A DNA stretch of 64,000 nt from positions 16,784,394 through 16,848,393 of the forward strand of contig CM055094.1 of assembly GCA_029204225.1 (NCBI GenBank). Direction: 5' to 3'. This stretch comes from Diphasiastrum complanatum (lineage: Eukaryota > Streptophyta > Lycopodiopsida > Lycopodiales > Lycopodiaceae). The position numbers and the translations under genes were made by a program. How positions within the stretch are numbered: position 1 is the stretch's first letter; each line of letters begins with the position of its first letter. The notes beneath the pieces are model-generated. The model was not told the DNA's origin. It worked only from the letters and a program-made list of their open reading frames with translations, and made no database searches. Positions 1 to 13,290 of the stretch are shown here, piece by piece.

Positions 1-927
1 AATAGCAGTCCATACGATTCCTTTAGAGGAGAACGCTAAGCCTATTTGGGCTAAGCTGTATCGAAGCAACTTTTTTTATCGCGAGCGGATCGATGAAGAT
101 AGTAAGAAATTGCTGGATGTTGGATTCATCTGTGAAGTCCAACATATTGATTGGGTACCACCCATTGTAATAGTACGCAAGAAAAATGGCAAGCTTCGTA
201 TCTGCGTCGATCTAAAGAATCTTAATGTGGTTACGAAAAAAGACCATTTTCCCTTACCCTTAACTACACAAATCCTTGAGGAAATGGTAGGAGCTGAAGC
301 TTTCAGCTTCCTAGACGGTTTTAGTGGCTATTGCCTAATCCAAATATCCCTTGAAGATAGACACAAAATAGCCTTTTGGCTTATGTAACGCCTCTTCAAC
401 ATTTCAACGTGTTATGCAAATGGCATTTCAAGACCTGTTACACCGGATTGTCGAGATTTATCTCGATGATTCCGGTTTACATTCTTCAGCCGATAAGCAC
501 CTCGAAGCATTAGAAAAAAAAATTCATTCTTGGAATTTCACTCAACCCTGATAAGTGTCAAATCTGGGTCACCCATGGGGTAGTACTCGGACATATCATT
601 TCGAAGGATGGTATTTCTACCGATCCTTCAAAGATCAAGGTAATAGTTGAAATTCCCTTATCTGCAACAATGAAGGAAGTTTACATCTTCCTAGGTCACA
701 CTAATTATTATCGCATCTTTATAATTGATTATGCCGGCAAGGCACGACTCGTTTATTTAGTTGTGGTAGACCCTAGATGGACCGAGGAGCGTATTAAAGC
801 CTTTGAGGAGTTAAAAACAGCCCTTACCATGGCACCGATACTCTGTTCGTCAGACTACACGAAATACTTCCATGTGCATACCAACGCCAGTAAGTATGTC
901 ATAGGAGGACTCCTAACACAACCACGT
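1..927 (+). mobile_element. Ty3/Gypsy family A pol fragment (RT to RNase H)
   Basis: The window opens inside a Gypsy reverse transcriptase. The stretch matches 16386-17049 and 23485-23780 of the split Gypsy at 13413-25454 closely over its whole length, with RT motifs near 120-360 and the start of RNase H near 830-920 (HVHTNASKY). It is a broken fossil with several interruptions. Homology stops near 927, where unrelated sequence begins. No LTR is visible on this side. Family assignment rests on the match to the longer copy. Confidence 0.88.
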
Positions 928-1639
928 TCTGGTCATTTGATCTCTGAATCAATCACTATTTCCATCACTCCGTATCTAACTCTGTATCTCCCTTTTGATC
1001 ACACTATTGATCCCCCACTCTCTTCAAGTCGTTCAGATGTTCATATAGCTGTTAGAAGATCTTTAGTTATTTTAATTACAGATCATTAACAACCCTTGTG
1101 TATGATCCATACATCGATTATTGGTGCATCGTGAAGACATGAAGAGGTATAGCAAAATGATCTCCTTTGTACGCGTCAAGAGCGTGAGAATGCGGCGTCG
1201 TTGCAACTGTCATTCATTCACTTTGCAGGTGACCATAACTTATGGTGTTTGGCGGTGCCTTTGTGTTGCGGTTTGTTTCTTTCGTTGGTGAAAGCCACAT
1301 GTTAACCGCAATTGTCGATTTGGCGGTTCCTTTGGTCAGACCATATGTTAGATGTAGGCGAGACTCTTGTGGTTTTGCCTGTTTGGACTTTACGTGTATT
1401 TCTGCAGAATGTTTGAGAGAGTGATTTCCTTAAGAGATGAAAGGGGGTGAAAATGATGAGTAGGAGTAAGATTAAACTCCAACATATACTACATAAGAAT
1501 GCCATGAGCTTTGTAGTAATCTTTGAGCTCAATGGAAATGAATTTTCCTCGTTAGTTCAAATTGTCTCGATTTTCTTGGAAGTTTGATTCTCAACTTTCT
1601 ACTTGAATTGTTGAAAATATTTGAAGGCTTCTTATTTCT
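928..1639. other. Unassigned stretch
   Basis: No recognisable coding domain, LTR end or repeat. A slightly GC-richer part at about 1230-1400 has short open frames on both strands that overlap each other and look incidental. It separates the Gypsy fragment from Copia scraps. Confidence 0.5.
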
Positions 1640-2190
1640 ATTTCTAAAATAATAAAAAAGCTGTCCTTCTGAAATACTCGTTGATAAAGGCCAAAAAATA
1701 TTTTGCTCTCCCTATGGAGAGAGTCTTCATGGGTTCACATATGTCATTGTGCACAATGTCGCTCAACAAGGGAGTCATGACGACATCTACATCGTTGATA
1801 TCTGCGACACTTGCAGACATCTTCTCAAGAAGAGTTTTGAGGTTGTTCAAGTGATTCGAAATCGAATCTAAATCAGCCATTTTAAATGAGAAAAGCTCTT
1901 TTCTCAAATGAAATTTGGGGATACATCTCTACTATCATAGAGAGTGCTTAGAATATTTCAAGTTTCTAACGAAGTTCCAATGCTTCGAATATGACTGATA
2001 TGATTGTCTTTGATATTGAGAGTGATAAGGGCGAAGGCCTTTCCATCATTCTGCTTCCATTTGGTAATGGTTGTTGGATCTGCAATAGGCTTAACCTCAG
2101 TTTAGTAATCCTCGACTAATAGTTTAGGTCTGTTCGACACTAAATGTATTTCTACAAATTGTCTTTGCCAACTTCAACATTGTTTCAAAA
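1640..2190 (-). mobile_element. Ty1/Copia fragment, gag and integrase scraps
   Basis: Read on the minus strand, 1644-1907 shows gag-like residues followed by the integrase-like motif DICEPMKTLSIGRAKYFL, comparable with DICGPMQTPSLLDAKYFITF in the Copia at 2862-6124. The sequence to about 2130 resembles the gag part of that element (5590-5880). It is a broken, shortened fossil with no LTRs seen. Confidence 0.65.
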
Positions 2191-2372
2191 ATACGAGCAA
2201 AAATACAGAGTAAGTAGTTCAACATTACAGAATGATAAATGAAATCCAACAATTTCCACTTGTTTTAAAGCTAACGAATTGCCCTAACAATTTTTGCACG
2301 TAGTTTCCGAGAAGCCCAACTGCATAAGTGATAGTGCATTGTGGCAAAGTGCCAATTTCAATATGCAAATAA

Positions 2373-2560
2373 TTGTCTTCAATTGGTCTCATCGTAGACA
2401 AGCTAAATGGATTCACTTATCATTTGTGGAAATTTAAGGTGAAGACTTTGCTAATTGCCAATGAGCTTTGGGATGTTGTCACAAGAATTGAATTGAAACT
2501 TGAACCCAAATCTTCACTATCAAACCTCAGAGTTTTTGGATGTATTGCTTATGCGTAGAT
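2373..2560 (+). mobile_element. Ty1/Copia gag-start scrap with an integrase tail
   Basis: An open stretch reads KLNGFTYHLWKFKVKTLL, typical of the N-terminus of Copia gag (UBN2-like), and ends in NLRVFGCIAYA, typical of the region after Copia integrase. The two parts are normally far apart, so this is a rearranged fossil scrap. The same gag start recurs at the window end (63916-64000). Nothing is recognised in 2561-2861. Confidence 0.6.
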
Positions 2561-4854
2561 TCTGCACGAGATCATGAAGCAGCTCGACTCATCTCATTTT
2601 ATTTTGATAGAGCTAACCTTCACTGAAACTATGAAAAGTGAATTTCAGATATCAGTTTTTTTTCAGATAAGATTCTATGCGGGGTCACTTTGCATAACAC
2701 ACAATTTTACAGTTGAACATTTGCATATTTCAGATAAGATTGATATCAAATTGTATCCCATTACTATGTTGTTGGGTGCCATAATAATTTTCAGCCAATG
2801 GAAAAAAAAATTATCATTGAGATTATCTCTCCAATAAAATCGAATCACCCGAGGCAAAAAATGTTGGAAAGAGGTGTGTGAAAAGATAGGTCGAATAGAA
2901 TCAAATAAAAAGAATGGACTGTTCCATAACAAATGCAAAAGTCCATAGTAGCTCGAAGATATCTCATGACTCTAATAAGAGTCTTCCAAAGGGTTATACC
3001 AGGGTTAGTCATAAACTGACTTAGGGAGCTGACTATAAAAGCTATGTCTGGTTTGGTACAGATCATTGCGTACATAAGAGATCCTATTATCAAATGATAA
3101 GGATACTCACGCATTTGCTTCTTCTCTTGAATTGTTTGAGGCTTGACTATTGAACTGAAGGTCTCAGTGTAATCGACATTGTATACTTGAGAAAATCCTC
3201 TGGCAACAAGTCGGGCTTTTCTTCTGTCGATGCTTCCATCTACTTTGTACTTAATTTTGAAAATCCATTTGCAATCAACTATGTTTCCGCTAGCAGGTAA
3301 TTTGACAATCGTCCATATCTAGTTCTTGATAAGAGATGAATACTCTTTATCCATAGCTTCTTTTCAGATATTGGAATTGGGCTGACTGAGTGCCTCTTCG
3401 ACAGTCGTTGGCTTCTGAACAAGGTAGGCTGTAGACTCATCGATATACTTGATAGGTGGTCTGCTAACTCTTGTCGATCTTATGGGTGATACAAGAAGTT
3501 GATCATTTCCATCATACTGTAGTTGCTGAATTGCAACATCATCATCTTTGGATTCATCGTTGATATGTTGTTCATCGAGAGTAGATGAGCTTGGTCCTTC
3601 AATGGGAATAGTCTATTGAGGAACTTCGAAGTTCAATATGTCAGATGAGTTGGTCAAGTTGGCTACATGGGCTTTGCCTTTTCCCTTGAGGTCGATAAAT
3701 TGATCTTCGATGAAGATGACATCCCGGCTAGTGAATATCTTCGACTCGATAGGATCAAACAACTTGTAAGCTTGATCTGAAGTAGTGTAGCTGATGAAAA
3801 TACATTTGATACTCTAGAAGTCAAGCTTTTCTTGAGATCATGAGGAATTTGTGCATAAGCAGTACATCCAAAAACTTTTAAATTCGATAAAGAATGTTTG
3901 GTACCTGTCCAAACTTTGAATGGTGTTTTGTCTGAGAGACCTTTAGTAGGATATCTATTCTGAATATAGGATGCTGTTGAAATAGCTTCAACCTAGAAAG
4001 ACTTCGGAAGTGTCGCATGTGATAACATGCACTTTTCCAATTCAACTAAAGTTATGTTCTTTCTCCCAGCAAGACCATTTGACTAAGGTGAATAGGAGGT
4101 AATGTATTGTTGTTCAATGTCATTATTAAGGCAATACTCCTTAAATTCGGTGGAGATGTATTCTCTCCCATTGTCGGACCTCAGTGCTTGGATTCATTTG
4201 CCAGTTTGATTTTCTACATGCTCTTTGAATTGTCTGAACTTGTTAAAAGCCTATGATTTCTGCTTAATGAAGTAAATAGCTATTATTTTAGAAAATTAGT
4301 CAATAAAAGTAATGAAATACTTTGCATCTAGCAATGATGGAGTTTGCATAGGTCCACATATATCTGAATGAACAACATCTAACAAACCTTTTGCTGCATG
4401 CCTATGACTCAATCTAAAAGGAATCTTAGTCTGCTTTCCAAGGATGCAGCTATGGCAGATAGGGAAATCGAATTTTCCAAAAAGATAGTTGAGATCAAGT
4501 GCAAGGGATTGTCTGGACATGTTCAAAATAGATGCATAATTCAAGTGTCCTAAGCGATGATGCCATAGTAATGCTTTATTGACAAGAACAAAGGTTTTTA
4601 GGGCTTAACTAGTATCAGAATAACAATGTGCCAATTTATATAAGTATCCATGCCTCTTGCCAAGTGCAAGGATCTTATTACTCCTATCAATAATTCTGCA
4701 TTGATCAGACTCAAACTCCACCTTATGACCTAAATCTGTAATTCTACTTACTAATAACAGATTTGTAGAGAGTTTAGAAACATACAAGACTTTTGACAGT
4801 AGTTTTAATTGATCATGCTAGAACCTTAATCTTACAGTACCTTCACCTTCGACA

Positions 4855-4975
4855 GTGTGAGTGTTGTCATCACCAAGATGAGTGCTATCGATGGTGTGAG
4901 TGCTATCATCACCAAGATGAGTGCTATCGTCACTTCGATAGTGTGAGTGCTATCGTCACCAAGATGAACATACTT
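4855..4975. repeat. Local tandem repeat, about 40-46 bp unit, ~3 copies
   Basis: Within the protease region of the minus-strand Copia, the phrase GTGTGAGTGCTATCRTCACC followed by AAGATGAGTGCTATCG recurs near 4855, 4895 and 4941. It is a private local amplification in this fossil. Confidence 0.7.
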
Positions 4976-6112
4976 TTTTGTGATGTAAGGCATATAGGAA
5001 TGGAAAATCTCATGATGATTGGTCATATGTTGAGTAGCTCCAGAATCCAGAAACCATGAATCCTCCAAATTCACGTTTTTGTCTTTGACCATAAAAGCGT
5101 CTTTGTCCATTTCGACTTCAGGAGATGCTGTAACTGTATTTTTTTTGTTGATCAGGTTGCTTGGCTGCATTCTTCGCTTTGAGAATTCGGCAATCCTAGA
5201 TCTCATGGTTATTGCACTTGAAATACCTGCAAAACATCTTCTTCTTCAACGAATGTGATGCTTGTTCTTGACTTTGAGTCTGTTTTTGACTCGACGCAAA
5301 CTGCTTGGAGCTTTTCTGCTTTTGTTGTTTCGAGCCCTTGTTGACATATAGAGCATGAGACAAAGAGGTAGACGAAGTGTCTTGACTCTTCGATTATCTT
5401 CTTGCAACAACATAGTAACTACTCTAGTAAGAGTTAAATCTGAGTGTGTCATGATGATCATCACCCAGTTCTCATATGTAGAGGGCATGCTTGAAAGCAA
5501 TGTCATGATTGCGTCTTGATCATCTATGACTGATCTGACAGCAGCCATCTATTGCAAGAGATTCTTAAACTGGTTAATATGATTCTGAAGAGAATCATTA
5601 TTTGACATCTTTAGTGTGAAAAATTTTCTTTGAAGATGTAACTTGGTCGTTACGTCTCTCACATCCTATAGTGAGCTTAGAATGTCCCAAACTTCTTTCG
5701 AAGTTTTGGCTTCAGTCATGGGGCCAATTTGAGTATATGATATATTGAGGATAATAAGCGTGAAAGCTTTACTATCTTTCGATTTCTACTTTGAGTCATA
5801 TGTGTCATCTTCAGGCTTCACTTCAATACTTGTAACAACATCCCACAACTCGTTGGCGATTAGCAAGGTCATCACCTTAAATTTTCATAAATGATAATTG
5901 AATCTATTCAGCTTGTCTGAGATAAGACCGGCTTTATTTTGAGAATTCATCTGGAACTTTAGCCTGACGACGTTAAGAGAGATACCATGCTACAAAAATC
6001 AATTCTCTGATACCGAAACAAATTGATTCGAACTAAACTAATTAGATATTGCAAAAGATATCAAGTATTAGAGCTTGCGCTCTGATATAGTATTAGGCCT
6101 TGAATAATCAAC

Positions 6113-6124
6113 GCTCTGATACCA
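6113..6124 (-). promoter_or_regulatory. Primer-binding site (initiator Met tRNA type)
   Basis: GCTCTGATACCA on the plus strand is TGGTATCAGAGC on the minus strand, the standard plant Copia PBS matching initiator methionine tRNA. It directly abuts the LTR terminus at 6125, fixing that border and the element's minus orientation. Confidence 0.9.
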
Positions 6125-6651
6125 TGTTGGAAAGAGGTGTGTGAAAAGATAAGTCGAATAAAGGGAATTTGAATGACAAGAATAAAAACTCATTGTGCAC
6201 AACAGAATAAACTATCTTTCTCTTTCTCTATGCATGACTATGCCTATCAATTTTGAACAAAACAATAGTGATAGAAATCACATTCGATCTTATAGTACTA
6301 ACTTTGAGATCATTAGTACTACAGTGATTACGTAGACAAACATTAAAAACATTGAACTATCAAACAAATAATAAGAGATTATCAGCTACAAAAGAATTAC
6401 AGAGAAGCATTCATACTGACATGATACTAAACGCAATAAAGGATAAATTGATTCAGTAAAAGAAACAAATCATAATGGAAATGAGCACAAAGGAGTTGTG
6501 GATCAAAACCGCATGCTCTGAGCTATCTTTGAGTAATTGTAACTTTGTCTGAATTAAGCACTCCCGCTAATAAATAGTAAGCACAATAGCAAACTCTAAA
6601 TCAACTCTAAAGAACTGAGCTAGAATGCTCAAGAGTGTTCAAGCTTGCAAG

Positions 6652-6785
<134 letters not shown>

Positions 6786-6846
6786 ATTCAATACTTGTTG
6801 ATCTCTTGATCACATTATTAAAAAGTAAAAATATGAGCAACTATTT

Positions 6847-6855
6847 ATACTTAAG
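6847..6855 (-). promoter_or_regulatory. LTR TATA box
   Basis: CTATTTATA on the plus strand gives TATAAATAG on the minus strand, a standard plant TATA box, about 725 bp from the inner LTR end. This distance is like that of the LTR at 62659-63757. Likely start of the old element transcript. Confidence 0.6.
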
Positions 6856-7022
6856 CAAATGCGGCAACATCCAATAGTAGGACAACTAATTAAGTCACGA
6901 TCATAATGGGTAGTGAGCTAGCATCCATCCAGTTGAATCTTCCCGAAAATTTACTTGTTAAATGGTTAGGGCAAATGTAGCTTCAATTCGAGTGGAACGT
7001 AAACTGTCAGTCAACCGACATG

Positions 7023-7121
7023 GCCGAAGTGGCCGAAGTCTCCGAGGTTACCAAAGTGGCTGAAGTCATTGAAGTGACCGAAATCTCCAAAGTCACCGAA
7101 GTGCCCGAAGTCTTCGAAGTT
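7023..7121. repeat. 9-bp minisatellite, 11 units
   Basis: Eleven consecutive 9-mers close to GCCGAAGTG (variants TCCGAGGTT, ACCAAAGTG, ATTGAAGTG and others). The 9-bp step keeps frame, so the plus strand reads as xEV triplets and the minus strand as FGH/FGD triplets. No start or domain suggests that it is translated. Confidence 0.93.
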
Positions 7122-7199
7122 TGTCGATGATGTCAATAAACGTCGGAGCCACCTGTGAGCCATTTCCAAGTAGTCTTGCAAACTGTGTAGAAACACGAA

Positions 7200-8590
7200 A
7201 AAAGCTGCAGGTCTGGATAAAAATTGGAAGAAGATTAAAATGTCGATTAGTCAATTAGTAGGAGAATAATCTAACAAAAAAAGCCACCGAGTCAATGCAC
7301 ATGTGAATGACTGGTGTACAAGAACTAGTAATCATTTTTCAATGGACAAGCCGATAGTGGATTAATTTCTAGTGGCTTTGCTCCATCAATTTTTAACATT
7401 CTTGTATCAAGTCTCCTTTTGCAAGATTTTTCCATCACTTTCTCAATCAGCTGATGACTAATTCTTGAAAAGTCAGAAGGTGATTGAACATAAGAGTGAT
7501 GTTTGAAATCATACTTACAATTGTTATCACACTCAAGAGAGCTCTATAAAGATTCTGATGAGTTGTTTGAGATATCCATGACATTTCCAGAGGTTGATGA
7601 GTTATTGCCAAAAGACCCAGAGTCATAATGTAAAATAGCAATCTCCATAGGTCCTAGAGATGTTTTTCATACATGTTAGGTGTCTACAATCTCTTGTCGA
7701 TTTCTTGGGTGACAAATGAGGCTAATAATCATTTTCTTGGTTTTGTTGTTACTAAGCTGCAACATCTTCTTCTAATTCATTGCTGATAAGCTGTTCGCCT
7801 GAAGTTGACGCATTCAGACCTTCGATAGAAATAGTGGACTCGAAAACAGGAGCGTTCGACCGTAGTAAACTTTTTGTGCTTGATCTAGCGCATAAATGCT
7901 TTGTGTGCTATGGTACCAAAGCATAATGGCTGTCCTGCAAGTGCATCTATCAGGTACCCAACAATCTGTGCTGAAATGGTAGCATCAGCATCAGTAATAA
8001 ACAAAACCTGATTTGCAAACTTGCAGAAAAATTTCAAGGTCACATCCCTCACCATTGTGATCTTGTACCCCTTACTAGGTACAAAACAGTTCGACAAAAA
8101 GTAAGTCGACTCATCAATAGCATCCTTGGAAGTGACATTGGCTGCTCCATCAGTTGGCAAACCAAGTGTTAGCAAAACTGGCATACTTCAACAGTTTAAA
8201 CTATTTTTCAACAGTTCAAAGTTTAAACTATTTCGGCACAGTTCAAAGTTTAACTATTTTTAACATCTTCATCCTTTTCGCATTTTTCCAAAAAATGTGA
8301 AAAGAGAGAATTCCTGAAGGTCATCTATTTTCATGAGTTAGACTGTTTTAAAGACATCTTCGTCTTTTTGAGGGCACGTTCGCCTTTTTAAAGGCACCTT
8401 CGACTTTTTCGCAAAATCCCGAAGAGAGAGAAAATGTCAAAGGTCGTCTATTTTGAAAGAGGAACGTTCCCAGCCACTTCCCAAAATTTACGAAGTGAGA
8501 GAAAACCACTTCACGTGAAATGTGAAGTGAGAGTATTTGCGATGTTCTCGTCCGCGTCAACATTCCTAGTTCGTTGATAGTATACACTAT
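7200..8590. other. Mostly anonymous; weak Copia remnant on minus strand
   Basis: About 7680-7880 resembles, on the minus strand, the spacer between integrase and RT of the Copia at 2862-6124 (compare 3475-3630). The open frame at 7885-8184 (minus) is probably a decayed continuation, but I cannot name a domain in it. A short AT-rich tandem repeat, CAGTTCAAAGTTTAAACTAT with two or three copies, lies at 8190-8260. An 8-bp inverted repeat CACTTCAC/GTGAAGTG with a 7-nt spacer lies near 8504-8527. Nothing else is seen. Confidence 0.4.
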
Positions 8591-9060
8591 GTACAGTTGT
8601 CACAAAAGCCATATACTTCCAAGTACAACGACTTACCTAATTAGGTGACAAACATTTAATGTAGTTAATACATGGATGCAATCTATAAATAGATCATGCC
8701 AGCACAGATTACATGAGATGCTCCATCCATGAGATGTATTATTTGAGCCTCCCAATTACGCTGTCATTCTAATAGTAATTGTCATTGTTGTGCTTCAGTG
8801 TAATATAGTAGCAATACACTTTTCTATCTGTGTATAATGTAGATGAATGCTTATTGTGATTTGAATGCACTCTATCATTGTTTGATCGCGCTTGTTTACT
8901 CACTCTGATCAAAACACGGACGTCTACGACTCCTCAATTTTTGATCGGACGATGGCTGTCTTTGTGCCTGAGGGACTCGCGATATCATACTGCTATTGCT
9001 ATCAAAACAAAACTTCATATTGAATTTGACTTCCAGTAATACCGCACACACACGAACCAT
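8590..9060 (+). promoter_or_regulatory. LTR-like promoter region with TATA box
   Basis: TATAAATAG at 8684-8692 is followed by a T-rich leader-like stretch, as in plant LTRs. No partner LTR or clear TG...CA ends were found. The right part (8932-9056) has a relative at 55438-55545 in which one half is inverted. It could be a lone LTR or the 5' end of a decayed element. Confidence 0.35.
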
Positions 9061-9119
9061 CTTTAATCTCTTCGGTGGACTGTACTCTCATTTTTGTGAG
9101 TATGAACTAATTTTTTAAG

Positions 9120-10770
9120 ATCCCAATAGTCAGTTGTTCCAGCTGAGGTTAACTATCCTACAACAAATCAAGAACCACTAGCAATGGTCTATGTTGTTCA
9201 ACAGTTTCGACATTATTTGCTAGGACAATTTTTTGTTTTTAATACCGACCATCATGCTCTTCTTTACCTATTGAATAAACCTTGCAAAACTGGACAAATT
9301 GCACGATGGTTGTTGATTCTTTTAAAATTCAACTTTCGAGTTGTTATTCGAAACGGATCACAACATTTTCTAGCTGATCATCTTTCATGATTAGCTAATT
9401 TTGAAGCATCTGATGAGCCAATAAATGATGAGTTGCCAGATGTGTGTCTATTTTATATAGATGCGACTCCGTTATGGGCAGATGATATCACTAGATATCT
9501 AGCCACTGGGGAGATTGATCCTCAGTTGACCAAACCGCAAAAAATTAAACTTATTATGAAATCTTTACAATATCATCTTATTGCGGGACAACTATATAAG
9601 TTAGGTGTTGATGGTATTGCACGTCATTGTGCCCATGAGTCTGAAGTCCGACAAATAATTGCCTTGACACATGAGAGTATTGGGGGTGGACATTTCTCCT
9701 CTGATGCTACTGCTAGGGCAATTCTTCTGGCTGGATTTTGGTGGCCAACCCTTTTCAAAGACACTTACGCTTATGTAAAAGTTTGTGATGTTTGCCAATG
9801 CTCAAAGAATACCAAAAACCTGATCACAATCTCCTTACTCCAATACTTGAAAGCGAAGCCTTTCACAAATGGGATATTGATTTTGTTGGAACTATTAGTC
9901 CAGCAGCATGTGGCATGCAATCACGATATATCTTGATTGCCACCGATTATGCAACAAAGTGGATAGAAGCTAGAGCAACACACAAAGTTGATGCAAAGCC
10001 TATAGCATGCTTCCTCTATGAAAAATCATCAATATATTTGGTTGTCCAATAGAGCTTGTCAGTGATCGAGGTTCTCACTTCCTTAATGAAGTAATCAACA
10101 GTTTAATGACTCATTACTTCGTTATCCACCAAAAGAGTACGCCGTACTATCCTAGATGCAATGGACTAGCTGAGTCTACAAATAAAACGATTTGTAAAAT
10201 CTTAACCAAGATAGTAGAAACCAGTCAATCAGACTGGGAAATGAAGTTATACTCTGCTATATGGGCCTATCATACAATGCCAAAGCGAGCCATGGATTGG
10301 AAAACACCTTTTGAGCTGGTATATGGCCAAGAGGCTATTATGTCAGTGGAATTTTTGATTCCATCCTTATGCGTCACTTTAGCTTTTGCCAAAGACTTGT
10401 GTGATGATAATGCTTATCAACACCAAGTTCAAAATTGACTTTTCTCATTGACAAAACTGTGTGAAACACATCTTATATCCTACCATGCATAGTTAGTCCA
10501 CAAATGACGACATAAGGCCTGGCGTGATCGTCATGTCTGAATAAGGATATTCACGATGGTGATAAAGTTTTACTTTACACATCTTCTAAAGTCCATCTAG
10601 GCAAATTAAAATTCCGTAGCCAAGGTGCTTATGTTGTCCAAAAAATTTTTACAAATGGTGTCGTGCAATTAGAGATGCTAGAAGGCATACCCCTTGACAC
10701 CTTAGTCAATGGTAGTCGTCTCTGACGATACTATGAAGACACCTTTACCATAGATCCTATTTGAGGTGCA
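9120..10770 (+). mobile_element. Ty3/Gypsy family B fragment (RNase H, integrase)
   Basis: In order: RNase H from about 9130 to 9390 (ending HFLADHLS), the integrase zinc-binding HHCC domain about 9600-9800 (HESIGGGHFS, CDVCQ), the integrase core about 9850-10330 (WDIDFVGT, ATDYATKWIEA, TPYYPRCNGLAEST) and a C-terminal tail to about 10760. It is clearly a different subfamily from family A (roughly 70% alike by eye). Broken, with few interruptions. No LTR is seen, and nothing joins it to the RT fragment at 1-927. Confidence 0.88.
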
Positions 10771-11777
10771 TTTCAGGATTTCTTTTCATTTTCTTCTATT
10801 TTTCTTTTCTTTTCTTGTGTCTATTGATTAGACTTATTTTTTCCCATGTATATTCCTACCCAAATTTTTACAATATGCTCTATTTGATACTCTTTAAAAC
10901 ACAAAAAATATGTGAACACTTCGATTTTTAAGCACGGGCTTGAAAGATATTTTTCGATCCTTTGTAACTTTTTCGATATCTCTTGTTTTTGTTGTTCCTT
11001 GGAAATTTCTACATACTTTATAAATTTTGATACTCGGCTCTTATTTTTAAGATTTTTTCGAGTTTGTATCAACTCAAGAAAATTGTGTTTTTTTGAGAGA
11101 AAATGTTTGTTGATTTGCCTCGTTCTACTTCAATATTTGTTGCCGCATCTACTCAACGTTTGCAGCAGGATCTACTCACTCTTTGCATCGACTCTACTTA
11201 GGTAGCAGTGGATTCTCTTACTCGCTCCTACACTGGCAGCGCTAGAATCTACTGGCTTTAATTCTGAATGACTAACACACTGGTCCTCTGTCTAAATCTA
11301 CTCAGTGATAACTCTCAATCTGTCTGATAGAGGGTCAACATAGTAGGGATTCACGAGACTACAAATTAGTTTAGCTACAGTTCAGTCTTAGAATCTAATT
11401 TTGTAGTATAAGAGTGTTGTACCCGCCTGTCAGTGGCAATGGTAGCTCATCTTGGATATAGGATCTGTCATGAACTCATTTTCTACTTTCTATAGTTCTA
11501 TTTTAGATTGATTCATTATTGTTTACAGACTGTAGATTCTTGCTAAACTAAACTATATTAGAAAACATAACTTAAGTTGAGATAACCTAATTTGCTAGCT
11601 CCCACATGGTTATCCATCTTTCGGGACATACCATGGGGCTCACACTGTATATTTTAGCCTAGCACTATAATTCTCGTGCTCTCAGACTCGGCTCTCAGCT
11701 TCATCTCTGCTAGAAGCCCTTTTGAGTGGAGAGGCTCTGCATCGACACCTCGGGGCATGGCATCAGCTAACACTTTT
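10771..11777. other. T-rich Gypsy tail and anonymous sequence
   Basis: 10771-11110 is T-rich with recurring TTTTTCGA, like the tracts following other Gypsy copies here (25455-25620, 33260-33860), so it is probably the 3' untranslated part of family B. 11111-11777 shows no coding domain or repeat that I can support. Confidence 0.45.
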
Positions 11778-12353
11778 TGTGAGAAATTCAACTAGTTTAA
11801 ACATATTTGCTACATTTGTTTATTTGGCAAGTTGAGTCCAACTTTATATTTAATTAGTCTAAATTTTATTTGAATAAATACTTTTGAAAAGTGTGGGAAA
11901 GTTACAAGTTGAGTTTGAGTAGATTCAAATTTAAATATTGGGTACATTGAATCTAGTCACATTTTGAAGGGAAAGCCTAGTGGCCAAATAGGGTTTTGGA
12001 CATGTTATAAAAGCATGTATTCTCTCTTCTCTAGCTCATTTCATGCTTATACATGGTTCTCTTTATCCATTGGTGCACTATACTTGTGATTGCTTGCAAT
12101 TCTATGTGTAGAATGATCTATATTTGCTATTTTCGGGTTTGCACATGTGAAATACAATAGGGTATTGTTGTTGTACAGACAATAGCTTCTATTTATGTTT
12201 TTATCCATGTTTGATCAAGTTCTATTAGAGTTTGCATTCTATTTTGTGTATAGATGATGATTTTTCTACATTGGCAAGATTGGTGGAGTAGCTTGTTTTG
12301 TAACCAAAGATCTTTAGTAGATCTGGATCCAAATTGATCCCAAATCTTTCACA
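11778..12353 (+). repeat. 5' LTR of truncated Copia, 576 bp
   Basis: Starts TGTGAGAAATTC and ends CTTTCACA, giving TGTGA/TCACA terminal inverted repeats like the intact Copia LTR (TGTGAAAATTG...TTTTTCACA). The end is fixed by the following PBS. ATAAAAGCATG near 12008 is a possible TATA region. Confidence 0.82.
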
Positions 12354-12365
12354 TCGTATCAGAGC
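12354..12365 (+). promoter_or_regulatory. Primer-binding site (initiator Met tRNA type)
   Basis: TCGTATCAGAGC differs by one base from the standard TGGTATCAGAGC and directly follows the LTR. Confidence 0.8.
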
Positions 12366-13290
12366 TTGTGTTTCAAGTTATGAAGGAGGAAATCATATCC
12401 ATCAATAATTTGGTGAAGATATTAAGACTAGAGCATGCTAGAGAGGATTCTACACCAAAATCGAGTTTCTTGCATTTGTAGATTGGATCTTTTGTACATC
12501 AAAACCCTATATAGGTTTATATACTTGATCAATTCTGATTTCTGAATTTGCATGTTGGATTTAGCCGATTTTTGGATCATTAGATCAGCCTAAGTGGTGG
12601 CTAATAGATTGCATATCAATATTTTAAGCGTTTGCATGTAGATTTGGAATATTCAATTTTTTGTGATTTTGTCAAAACCCTAAATTTGATTGGATCTCTA
12701 GATAGTGAGGTTATTGGACTTCATTTGAGTGTGTGTCAATCTTAGGAAGTGGCAAGAGTCATTAGATTGAGGATAGATCATAGGTTGATCAAGATTTCAT
12801 GATTCTATGTGTTGATTTGCTTGGTATAAGTGCTAGAAGAGAATTGAGTAGTTTCAAATCTTTGTGATTTCTATTTGAAAACATTTGTTGTCGTTCAAAG
12901 GAGTGCTTTGTGCATTGAAACATGTTGAAAGAGAAGATCAGGTTATTGCTACATGGTAACATCAAGTGGAGTCATGTTGGACACCAATGATAGGCTTACC
13001 TCAAGTGACTATTCATTGTGGGAGGTGAGGATAGAATCACTTCTTGAGATGAATGATGTTTTGGATATTGTTGTAGGTTTGGAGGAGAACAAAACAAGAT
13101 CAAATGAGGTATGATAAGAGGGCCAAAAGGGCTCTACACATGATCAAGATGAACGTTACCAATGAGTTTCTCAAGGAGGTTGGTAAGAGTACTTCATCTA
13201 AAGATGGTTGGGATTCATTGAAGAAGCTTTATGAATCCAAGTATACTTCTAGAGTGTTGACTCTAAGAAGGCAAATATTTTCTTTTTAAC

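Larger units (their letters stand above)
11778..13290 (+). mobile_element. Ty1/Copia element, truncated (LTR, leader, gag start)
   Basis: An LTR (11778-12353), a PBS, a leader of about 600 bp and the first part of gag (about 12960-13288) related to the intact Copia at 17050-23479. Gag residues RAKRALHMIKMNVTNEFLKE match RAKRALHIIKMNVTNELLKE-like residues in that copy. It is a broken fossil with no second LTR. Right after gag the sequence switches to a different Copia family. Confidence 0.85.
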
